Assembly: GCA_002205965.3 (NCBI GenBank)
Contig: NADL03000708.1
Location: forward strand, 310,001-374,000
Direction of reading: 5' to 3'
DNA length: 64,000 nucleotides
From: Kappaphycus alvarezii
Lineage: Eukaryota; Rhodophyta; Florideophyceae; Gigartinales; Solieriaceae
Part shown: one piece after another, positions 33,894 to 42,055 of the stretch
How the letters are laid out: every line of letters begins with the position of its first letter
How positions within the stretch are numbered: the first letter of the stretch is position 1
Notes under the pieces: generated by a model
Seen by the model: the letters and a program-made list of their open reading frames with translations, nothing else
Database searches by the model: none
Told to the model about the DNA's origin: nothing
Position numbers and translations under genes: made by a program

Positions 33894-35159
33894 TTAAAGC
33901 CCACTGCTGAACATCAATTCTTCAACTGCGAGTTGCCACCGCCGGCTCGATTCCACGAGACCGTAAGTAGGTACAAGAAGCTTCCACACGAAGAAGCTAT
34001 TTCTTGTCCATTCTTTCGGCAAGCGGACATATAAGTTTCGATTCAACGGTCCGGATTGGAGGAATGCGCCAGAAATGTCTATCGTCGCCAAGGAAAACCT
34101 AAGTATCGCTGCAGCAGAAAGAAGAGCCCGTATTACAGGAAACTGAGCCGTTGCTGAGTCCTTACGGATGAAATTATTCTCCTTATCACTGTTAACGTGT
34201 GGAACCAATCTGCACTTCAATTTCAATTTGTCTGATTCTCCATCAATTTTGACTTTGAAGAAACAATGTGAGAATATTAGATTTTCATCTCTTGGTAGGC
34301 CTATAGTACTGACTTCCTCGTACGCGTATGTATCCTGGTAATTAGACTTTTCCTTTTGGATGAATTCGTCAATAAGCCACAGTGGCGCCATTGAAACGGT
34401 CTCACTTTCCGTCACAGGCACATAACCAATCGCATTTCGAATTTGCCGAAGTATGGTTTGCTTCTGTGATTTCAACTCTTGTAGGAACTTCGTACTGTCC
34501 ACGAGAGGGCTAATTCCAACATCTCCGTACGTTCGACTGGTTAGAGTATTCTGAGTTATGTCAAATTCGACATCCTTGAACGTAGCCCGATTGTCATTGT
34601 TTTTAATCACAAGGAACGAATACGACTGCAGAAAGATTATCCGATTTTTGTAGATGTCATCGATACGACTCGAGAACAATGAAGAACGATTTTCGTCATT
34701 GACCGCTTTGCTGCGAGATTGTTCAATCTCTGGTATTGGCCTTGGTGTAGAAGCAGACAGGATAGGTGCAGCAGCAACAGATGCACTTTTTTCATCCAAC
34801 GGGATCTGATTGCCCTGTCCTTGTTCTGGATCCTCGATACTGTGTAACTCTTGGAAAAGGGATGAACAGGGGTATAGCCGTATGTCCTCGTATGCGACTT
34901 TCAGTCGTTTCCCGGTTTCGTATTTGCTCCGTGTGAGCTCGACGAAATGTTCTGTTGGATTTTGAACGTAACTCAAATTCCAAACACCGTGTTTTGTTTG
35001 CTTCTCGAAGAAGTGCGCTGGAGTTCCTTTCGTCAAAATATTTGACGGAACAGTGTTAGGCGATCGAGATTCTAACATCCTTGAGAGGGTGCGGCGTGAA
35101 ACTTGCTCATAGTGTACGTTAATTAACTCGGGGTCGATTAACTCGGGGTCCACTGGCAT
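33894..35159 (-). CDS. copia 2 integrase C-terminus plus RT fingers/palm, 421-codon open ORF
   Basis: The longest uninterrupted frame in the window. Residues about 15-100 are the integrase C-terminal domain (GVWNLSYVQNPTEHFVELTR, RLKVAYEDIRLYP). Residues about 100-240 are a variable Ser/Pro linker. Residues about 260-421 are RT: LKLKCRLVPHVNSDKENN, RKDSATAQFPVIRALLSAAA, then LATIDISGAFLQSGPLNRNL with the first catalytic Asp, and VWKLLVPTYGLVESSRRWQL. The frame stops just before the second Asp pair. It makes part of the Gag-Pol polyprotein that copies element RNA into DNA in the cytoplasmic particle. The openness suggests fairly recent activity. Confidence 0.85.
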   Translation of the reverse strand: MPVDPELIDPELINVHYEQVSRRTLSRMLESRSPNTVPSNILTKGTPAHFFEKQTKHGVWNLSYVQNPTEHFVELTRSKYETGKRLKVAYEDIRLYPCSSLFQELHSIEDPEQGQGNQIPLDEKSASVAAAPILSASTPRPIPEIEQSRSKAVNDENRSSLFSSRIDDIYKNRIIFLQSYSFLVIKNNDNRATFKDVEFDITQNTLTSRTYGDVGISPLVDSTKFLQELKSQKQTILRQIRNAIGYVPVTESETVSMAPLWLIDEFIQKEKSNYQDTYAYEEVSTIGLPRDENLIFSHCFFKVKIDGESDKLKLKCRLVPHVNSDKENNFIRKDSATAQFPVIRALLSAAAILRFSLATIDISGAFLQSGPLNRNLYVRLPKEWTRNSFFVWKLLVPTYGLVESSRRWQLAVEELMFSSGL

Positions 35160-35318
35160 CTGTGGCAGACCAAGAAAAGATGATGTGTATCCTCTTGCAA
35201 GTTCAAAGGTACTGACATGGTTATTTCCACGAAGAAGGTTCGTTGCAAGTACGGCTCTTAAGACTATTTCTTGAACCGTGAACGAAGTACTACATGTGTT
35301 TCATTAGTTCATTGCATC

Positions 35319-35675
35319 CTAGAGAATACGCAGTGAAATCTGACGTGGAGTTAAGTTCGCACTTTCTACTGAACCGATTTTGCTATATCTCTTCGCAGGA
35401 AAAGGCTTCGGTTTGATGCAATGTCTTTGCAAGGTTTTGCAAAAATCAAAATTGCAGAATTCCTGATCAAACGATATTGATTTAGGGGCTCCATTCACTG
35501 CGATACAGTTAGTTTCAAAGATTCTTCCAGCTTTTACCATATCCCTGGTCGACACAACAACCGCCTTGGAGAGGCGTGAAGCCAGGTCTTTGTGGGGGTT
35601 TGGGCGCACAAGAGGTAATCGGTGGTTGAACTGATGGTTGAAGCTTCCGTTGAACAAACCGGAGCTTCTGACCAT
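35319..35675 (-). pseudogene. copia 2 integrase catalytic core, second half
   Basis: A frame of 118 codons contains VVVSTRDMVKAGRIFETNCI, then GAPKSISFDQEFCNFDFCKT with the second catalytic Asp (usual pattern G.P..I..D.G..F), and RYSKIGSVES where the catalytic Glu is expected. The first about 30 residues (LFNGSFNHQFNHRLPLVRPN) do not fit integrase and mark the edge of the inserted segment. Confidence 0.7.
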
Positions 35676-36083
35676 AGTTTATAAACAAAAAGTACTCAAC
35701 ACTAGCAGAGATAAATTGTAAGCAAATGGTACTGAATTCAAAGGTATTCTAGAAAAAGCGACCCCAGAGGTATCAAATGACAAGGTTCTGAAGGCTCATG
35801 TAGCAGCCATCAGTGTAACCGACAGTAATAAACATCATGGAAAAGTCCCATTGGTCCAGTTGGCAAGGGGGCATGAAGCGGTTGCTGATTTGTGGGTCCG
35901 AAATGTTTCGAGAACCATGCGAGATAACCACGATGGCCCCATGTCATTGGCTTGGTACAAAGAGGTATGATCTTATGTTTTACACTGGTGCGTGAGTACA
36001 GTGCACAAGTTGCAATGATTTCATCTTACAGTGTCAATCCTTGATACAGATTACTCGAGGGATACTGCCAGGGTATTTGGTGA
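35600..36083 (+). other. Foreign insertion in copia 2 integrase
   Basis: The integrase reading is lost between about 36083 (LTKYPILHMKDCCDYVH side) and about 35600 (SRLSKAVVVSTRDM side), although the two sides would otherwise be adjacent. The plus strand here has an open frame, described separately. Exact ends are uncertain by some tens of bases. Confidence 0.5.
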
Positions 36084-36148
36084 TTTATGGACATAATCGC
36101 AACAGTCTTTCATATGGAGTATTGGATACTTCGTCAATTCAATCACAT
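35722..36148 (+). pseudogene. Exon-like coding segment with intron, inside the insertion
   Basis: Exon-like part 1 (35722-35964) is open: KAHVAAISVTDSNKHHGKVP, LVQLARGHEAVADLWVRNVS, MSLAWYKE. At 35965 a GTATGA donor begins a 67-nt interval ending in TCTTACAG at 36031. Joining after GAG keeps the frame and gives CQSLIQITRGILPGYLVIYG and further residues to a TGA at about 36148. The sequence looks like protein (mixed hydrophobic and charged, conserved-looking RGHEAVADLWVRN), but I do not recognise it. Part 2 overlaps the integrase N-terminus on the other strand, so the second exon could be chance. Confidence 0.35.
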
Positions 36149-36541
36149 ACATGAAATAGATTTGCACGTCCTCGTTAAAGGTTCAAAGTGGCCTTTTCAA
36201 GGATATTTTCCGCACATTGAGCGGACCTTCAGCCGTTTTGCAGCTAGAGCAATTTTACAAGAAAGCTTCGAGGGCTTGCTCTAAGAGTGGAGAAAGCACT
36301 CCACCCGGCTTGCGGAGATCCTTCATGTCCTTTAGAGGCAAGCGCGATTACAGATGAATTTTTGAAGCGAATTATTTCGCAGATTTTCCAATGAACCGCA
36401 ATTTTTTGCTACTTTCGTCAACCGGGTCTCTAAGCAAAGCTCACTGGATCGCAAAGTAGCTTTGGAACGTGGATACTTTGTTCATAACAACATGAAGATG
36501 AATTCGAGTCTCTCTATCTTCAGTAACAGAGAAGCACGATT
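36084..36541 (-). pseudogene. copia 2 integrase N-terminus
   Basis: In one minus frame, with five or so stops: HLHVVMNKVSTFQSYFAIQ, LPLKDMKDLRKPGGVLSPLL, then CSSCKTAEGPLNVRKISLKR with the Cys pair of the HHCC zinc site, and TFNEDVQIYFMYV, where DFF or D is normally the first catalytic Asp region (here Tyr appears in place of the Asp). Ends ELTKYPILHMKD. The match is to the domain order of Ty1/copia integrase. Confidence 0.6.
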
Positions 36542-36544
36542 TTG

Positions 36545-36904
36545 CTACTGAATCCTTCTATTTAAACTTGGAGGTATAATTAGAACACGATGCGTATGCG
36601 AATTGAGCACATCCGATTTGCTTAGAACAAAATTTCCAAGTAGATGAGGACCATTGGCTTTCGTGATATAGAACGGAATAATGATTTTATTCATTTTCAA
36701 ATCTCCAAGAGTTAGTCTCCATATATCGAATTTGAGCTCCACATCGCTGAAAGACTGTCTATAAACATGGTAGAATGGCTCAAAATCTAAGGACTCCAAC
36801 TTGAATTCGATGAAGATCGCTAAAGATAGCGAAAATAATGACTTAATTCCTCCGACGGATCGGGGGCAGCCCCCGTCAAATATGGGATTCTTTTCCTTGT
36901 GCAT
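36545..36904 (-). pseudogene. copia 2 aspartic protease
   Basis: An open frame of 119 codons. NPIFDGGCPRSVGGIKSLFS carries the catalytic motif as DGG, a form known in Ty1/copia proteases, and IIPFYITKANGPHLLGNFVL carries the closing hydrophobic LLG motif. It cuts the polyprotein as a homodimer in active elements. This frame looks intact on its own but belongs to a broken element. Confidence 0.75.
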
Positions 36905-36936
36905 GACTACTAGATCAGACTTGGTCGGGACTCTGT

Positions 36937-37102
36937 TTACCAGGCTCCTTTGCCCTTGTGATGATTGGAGCCCGGACGAAAATATCCAGTGAAGTTTTCA
37001 GGTACTCCGTTTCTTTCGGAATCTTCGTCATGGCGATATTTTGCTTCTCGCATCTTCAAATTGCCATAGCTTGGATGCTGGGACTTCAAGTCTCCGCCGT
37101 TA
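36937..37102 (-). pseudogene. copia 2 gag tail
   Basis: A basic frame (LKMREAKYRHDEDSERNG, FRPGSNHHKGKGAW) directly upstream of the protease, as expected for the gag nucleocapsid end. No CCHC knuckle survives. The upstream boundary is direct repeat D copy 2, so most of gag is missing. Confidence 0.4.
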
Positions 37103-37272
37103 GATAGCTGTCGAATAGTAGATACAGTAGCCGGAAGCCACTGTATTAACGAGAGCACAATACAGTAGTACTGCCACTTGGCTGTTTAGGGCACAAATCA
37201 TTGAATCTACCAAGTCAGATCAGTCGTGACCCGTGATTGGAAAGGACCATTCGTACAGTATGAACTGTACAA
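37103..37272. repeat. Direct repeat D, copy 2
   Basis: Same orientation as 31533-31703. It abuts the truncated gag of copia 2. A further 120 bp (37320-37445) weakly resembles 31260-31440 (GCGGTGTGG and similar words), but in swapped order relative to D, so the full repeat structure is unclear. Confidence 0.6.
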
Positions 37273-37666
37273 CAGTAATTAAAACACGTAATGTTGCAAA
37301 AAGTACACTTAAAGGTCTTGCGATTCCTTTTGCGCACGCGCGAGTTTGTGACGCCGTAAAGGGTAGCTTTTGCCCTGCCGGGTAGGGTCTGTAGTGGTGT
37401 AATGCCACAAGGGGAGTTGGCGGTGTGGATCACAGTGGGGCGGGCTAGTAAGTCTCATCAATTCATTCTTTTAAGCCACAAAATACACTAGAAATACTGG
37501 GAAGAGGTAGAAGTACTTCCTCGTTTATCACAACTCTTAGTGAGCTAGCCTACGAGCACTTTAGGATACCTAAAAATCGCATGTTGGAGAAGTTTTATTG
37601 TTCGAAAATGAGATACTGTACAAGTTAAGTTAAGTTTGAGGATACGAAAAGCTTTTCGCCGAAGGA

Positions 37667-38164
37667 ATGAACTCGGTAAATCCGGCACCTTTAAGAAATC
37701 AGTTTTTTGTGTCGGTATTGAATTACCTTTCGAAAAAATTCTTTAATTTACTCATTGAACCTTTCCAGACCAAGGTCCCATTATACAGATGTCTCCAAAT
37801 TTCTGAAACGCTTATCCTTATCTTGCTCAACAGTTTCGCAAATATCTTTGACAAAGGTGCAATTACGGTAGTTAACTACGCAAGTATCAAAAAATGGGCT
37901 GCAGCTTTAACGACAAGGATTGTACGGGTTCAAAGACCAACTTTCGAGAACAGTCAACTCCAAAAAAACTGTTCTTTGTCTTCTTCTAGTATTTCACTTG
38001 GCGCCAATTGCAAAAAGAAGAGAAATAGATCTTCCTTTTTTCAAGAACAGCAATGGAGATCGTCTCTAAAAGTAAGCGTGTTGCAGGTGATGGGTTTTGA
38101 TGTTTTGTTCAAGCCGACGTCCAGCTCTCTCAAGACATCAATTATCAAAAATATCTTGCTGTAG
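37667..38164 (+). CDS. 165-codon ORF, unknown
   Basis: ATG at 37667 to TAG at 38162-38164. The translation has a hydrophobic first half (NLLIEPFQTKVPLYRCLQIS, LILILLNSFANIF), a basic part (KKWAAALTTRIVRVQRPTFE) and a Ser/Lys-rich part (GANCKKKRNRSSFFQEQQWR). For this base composition a frame of 165 codons is unusual but not impossible by chance. No domain is recognised and no splice signals are evident. It lies between copia elements 2 and 3. Confidence 0.25.
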   Translation: MNSVNPAPLRNQFFVSVLNYLSKKFFNLLIEPFQTKVPLYRCLQISETLILILLNSFANIFDKGAITVVNYASIKKWAAALTTRIVRVQRPTFENSQLQKNCSLSSSSISLGANCKKKRNRSSFFQEQQWRSSLKVSVLQVMGFDVLFKPTSSSLKTSIIKNILL

Positions 38165-39479
38165 CATAAGTCGGTTAACTTTCTTCTCTTCTGTTCTCCA
38201 CATAATTATCGTGATCGTCACTCTCTAAGCCTTACCTCATAAATCTTTGAGAAGGAAAAGGCACGTCATGCTCTGTAAAATCACTTGTTGTTAATGATGG
38301 ACCACGGTTTCAGGGCCCTGAAAAAAGCAAAATTTGTCAGAATTCACAAACAACCAAGCTTCTATCTTACTAAAATTATTGATCGTCTTTCTTATATTGA
38401 GTTCTAGAACAATATATTCGTTATTTGGGCCGTCCTCTATTTCCGAGCTGATGAAATTGCCAAGGCACTGAATAATTAGCTCAGTCAGCCTTTCGACGTC
38501 AAAAGAGTGATATTGGATCATCCAAAAGAATGTGAATCCACTTTTTAATTCTTTCATGCGTAAAATCGACCAGATTTACAAACCTTCTTTTTCCCGGATG
38601 CATAAACAACGCGCTTTAAATTTGCAGTGCTTCGAAAACAAGTAAGTTGTTACCCGTCTCTACTTAGTCGTCACGGAAGCTCAGAAGGCCAATATCGCAA
38701 TTATTCAACACATAATGGGGCTTTTCAGTCAGCCATTCGCATAATGTTCACGACGAAACTCAGTTCAAATCTATTTTGTTCTCTAAATCTGCCTAGCTAA
38801 GTTACACCACGCGGAGAGAGTGCGTGAAAATGAATCTGTCGCCGGCGAATGTCACAGTTCAATGTTGACGCCATTTTACTGATTTTCACGTAGATGTGCT
38901 TCTAAAAGGCTCTGAGCGTCCTCCGTAATGGGAAAAGGACCCCAAGTCAGACGATTTGGCTCTAAAAAAGGAGATAAACGACTAATCAGTACGTAGGAAA
39001 CAAATCTTGTGTGGTCACTGCCTTCGGCTTCTTCAAGTAAATGGCGTCTTATGGGAGAGTTTTATCGATATTGAAGCTATTATGAAAATTACTTAAACGG
39101 CTGAATTGAAATAAGATCACGCCGCCCACCGCTGTCAATAGAAGGCGTGAAGATTTTCAAATTGAATCTGGCCGTAACTGTATGGCGCCATCGAGGTGCT
39201 TTTGATTGGTGCGTGGGCTAAGTATGATGAATTGCCGCGCATTGCGCAAAAAGTTAAGAATCATTTTCAGTTTATCGTCCTTTTCTCGAGCAAATTTCGT
39301 AAAACGGCGCGGTTTATTTCAATTTTGAACTGTATGTACTAGTCAACTTCAACCCATCGCCTGTGGATTAAGGAGAACCGCCTCGGGGGTCTTTCTGTCA
39401 AAGGAACTTGTCTCCTTGGCAACTATTCTCTCCTGCGTGCGTGTTGAACGCGGATATAAATATTACTTTACCGTGACGT
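38165..39479. other. Spacer upstream of copia 3
   Basis: An 88-codon minus frame at 38291-38557 (MIQYHSFDVERLTELIIQCL, NNEYIVLELNIRKTINNFSK) looks protein-like but has no known motif. The 5' LTR and leader of copia 3 should lie within about 38.8-39.45 kb; not resolved. Confidence 0.25.
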
Positions 39480-40217
39480 ATGCAGAGTCTATTAAACATT
39501 CTTGCTGACTACACCTCCAGCAATATACCAGCGAGCATTCAAGGTATGGTGGTGGAGTCCCAGTAGTTTGGACAAGCACTGGACCTGGCCCGGACACTGC
39601 GCGACGATGTGATCCAGTCTTATTATGGTGCCATGGCAATTTCCAACGCGATTTACAGCAAGGAACCACTCTCAGTTCTCTCCGATACTTTTGATAAGTT
39701 TCTTTCCTAGTCACAGGGTACAAGGAGGGACAATGAAACGTTCAGGAACTTAGAGACAAGTTGAACTGCCTCCCTTTGTCGTATGAATGCGGCTAATGGG
39801 TCAGACAAGATACCTGAATCGATTTTCACATTCCTTCTGTCGGCGAACTCTCGCGTTGAACAAAACCAGATGGTTTCGATACTTGCCTCTGCCGCTCCCA
39901 AGTTACGCTCTAGAAGCAAATAAAATAGCTCTAACAATACCTTGATATGAAATGAAATGGTATTGGAACTAATCTCTTATAAGGATGATGCTTCTGTACT
40001 ACGGGCATGTGATACGCCCAAAGGCAAGGGTCCACGGCACACCTCCCCTGAAGTGTTACCCTCCAATGCTGCTTTCAACAGCAATGGAAGTGGAAGTAAC
40101 AGCACGGGAAGGCTGTCGCCATCTGAACTTGCCGATCTCAGGAAGAAGAGTAAGTGCAAAGGCTGCGGGAAGATTGGATATTGGGTTAAAGACAATTTGT
40201 GTAACGACAAAGACTAA
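39480..40217 (+). pseudogene. copia 3 gag with degenerate zinc knuckle
   Basis: From ATG 39480: MQSLLNILADYTSSNIPASI, then QALDLARTLRDDVIQSYYGA and ISNAIYSKEPLSVLSDTFDK, then after frame changes VLELISYKDDASVLRACDT and a Ser/Asn-rich hinge. The nucleocapsid knuckle reads KCKGCGKIGYWVKDNLC: the first two Cys are kept, the His is Tyr and the last Cys is displaced. TAG codons interrupt at about 39571 and 39709. Confidence 0.65.
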
Positions 40218-40329
40218 AAGAGGCATGAAAAAGACTACAACACCAAAGATAACAAGATGTATGGCTCCGGAAAGACTGGTACTCTTCAATTTCATATGGT
40301 AAACATTCCTGCATGAACAGAGACATATC

Positions 40330-41195
40330 TTCCAAGCTCGGGCCCCTAGTCGACGATGGATCACCCTACAGTGGTATATTATTTATTGCGCTAACGCAAT
40401 ATACCAAAGTCCTGATGCTTCATGGCATAAGCAGCTTGATCCTCTTCCTGAGATATTGCTGATCGGCCGTATTGGAAATTTGGAGATAGCGCTCACGCAA
40501 GTCCAAAGAGGAGAGTACTTGGATCTAATATGATTTCACTACTTTCTGACCAGGGGCAGATGGTTAGTATACGCCATTTAATACTCGACGGATCATCTAA
40601 GTGGGTTATAGGTCGAAAAGTCACTCGGAAGAGTATAATCAACCATGTGGATGGAAACTGTATCCGTTTCAAGGCAGATTCGGATAGATCTATGGAGACT
40701 ATCACCATGATTGACAGCAGAGACCACAGGTACAGTGAATGCTCCAAATTCTTCAATGCCCGGACTCTATCCAGAAAAAACTCGTATGCTGCCAAGATCT
40801 GCTCTCATCCAGCCTCCTTCTCATGGACAGAGCAAAAATCAGTGATCGACCGGGTACACCGCCATGTCTGTGGACATTGTAACTTTACAGAAATCAAATT
40901 GTTACTACAACGGAACCAGATGTGGAAGTATGAGAGTGACAGATACCCCGCTTCTGTTCTCGACACTTGCGAGCGTTGCTGCAGTCCCGAACAGACTACA
41001 GGAACTTGCTCTGTCTCACTCAGTAGCGTGTCACGTGGCTTTAACGAGTTTTTCTGTATTGAGCACTTCCAACTCGACGGTGAAATCATTTTTTATGCCA
41101 TGATTTTTGTGATAAGATACTTAAGTGGTGAGGTTCTTACATCCACATCCCTTGATGATGCCAAAATTTCACTCGTCTTTGGTTTGATATTCTAG
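40330..41195 (+). pseudogene. copia 3 protease and integrase N-terminal domain
   Basis: The protease active site is visible as LGPLVDDGSPYSGI at about 40338-40380, then after a frame change MVSIRHLILDGSSKWVIGRK from 40561. A single open frame 40530-41195 (221 codons) goes on into integrase: HRHVCGHCNFTEIKLLLQRN and LDTCERCCSPEQTTGTCSVS carry the His and Cys ligands of the zinc-binding HHCC domain. EFFCIEHFQLDGEIIFYAMI follows where the catalytic core begins with its first Asp region. The frame ends in TAG at 41195, and the rest of the core is gone. Confidence 0.7.
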
Positions 41196-41552
41196 TTCTG
41201 GAGCCCATTTGCTGTCCAAGTTGACAAAAATTTCGACAGTGATGGCTTCGAAATATTTCTGGTTACTTGCGGCTCCGAGTTCGGCCCTGATCCACCACGC
41301 CGTCACAACAAAAATGTACTGAAATCGAAGCACAAAGTGATTCGCGATATTTAAACTCGCCTGAAATCACAGAGACCTGCTTCCGACACACGGCTCTTTG
41401 TATAACAGGCACTGCACATCTCGAAAGATCTATATAGGAAAAGTTTGGCATCAGCTCATAAGCTTGCCAGAGGTTACAAAAGACCTGTCTGTATGCACTT
41501 ACAGAAGTTTCGGCACAACGTCTACTTTCAAGAACCCTCAGGTATCTAAGAA

Positions 41553-42055
41553 CTAAATGTTTTCCTGTTCTCTGATGCTGTACGGCCTGGTGAAAAAGGA
41601 CAGCCCGGTTTCATCGGGGGTCTAATATTTCGTGATCCGAAACAAGGCTCTGTTTTTCATAAGCTCACATGAGGGTGGCATCTGGCAGCAAGGCTGACTA
41701 TATCGACTGGAAATGCTGAGATCCTAGAGAGATCCGAAGCCATTTCTGAAGGACAAGTCATTGCTGGCGAGTATCAAGCCCTATTTGGGATTTATTCTAT
41801 CAATGCTCTATTGTTGACTCAAAATATTTATGGTACAGCTTGTCGACATGCAGATTCTCGGATGACAAATCCATAAGAGCAAAGTTGGATCTCATCCAAT
41901 ACCAGTACGAAACTCACCAAATCAATCAAATGGTTTGGATTCCAGGCGCAATGAACTTGGTAGATCCTTTGAACAAAACAAAAAGTCCTGTAATTACTGA
42001 CCTACATCTAACGATTTGTTATGGTATATTATCGACTGAACTTTTCAACGCATAG
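41553..42055 (+). pseudogene. copia 3 RNase H and 3' end of pol
   Basis: LNVFLFSDAVRPGEKGQPGF has the first RNase H Asp, IAGEYQALFGIYSINAL the Glu, and, after a frameshift near 41805, VDSKYLWYSLSTCRFSDDKS the third Asp. The closing MVWIPGAMNLVDPLNKT corresponds to the NLADALTK end of Ty1/copia pol. A TGA near 41670 replaces a probable Trp. Confidence 0.75.

Larger units (their letters stand above)
32836..37102 (-). mobile_element. Ty1/copia retrotransposon 2, partly open, with an insertion in integrase
   Basis: Minus-strand order: gag tail (36937-37102), protease (36545-36904), integrase N-terminus (36084-36541), foreign insertion (about 35600-36083), integrase core (35319-35600), integrase C-terminus plus RT (33894-35159, fully open), RT palm (33620-33866), RNase H (32836-33647). 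It is less eroded than element 1 but cannot work because of frameshifts and the insertion. It differs in sequence from elements 1 and 3, so it is a separate lineage. Confidence 0.85.
39480..42055 (+). mobile_element. Ty1/copia retrotransposon 3, internally deleted
   Basis: Plus strand: gag (39480-40217), protease and integrase N-terminus (about 40330-41195), then directly RNase H (41553-42055). The rest of integrase and all of RT are missing, an internal loss of perhaps 2-3 kb relative to a complete element. Stops and frameshifts add to the decay. Confidence 0.8.
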
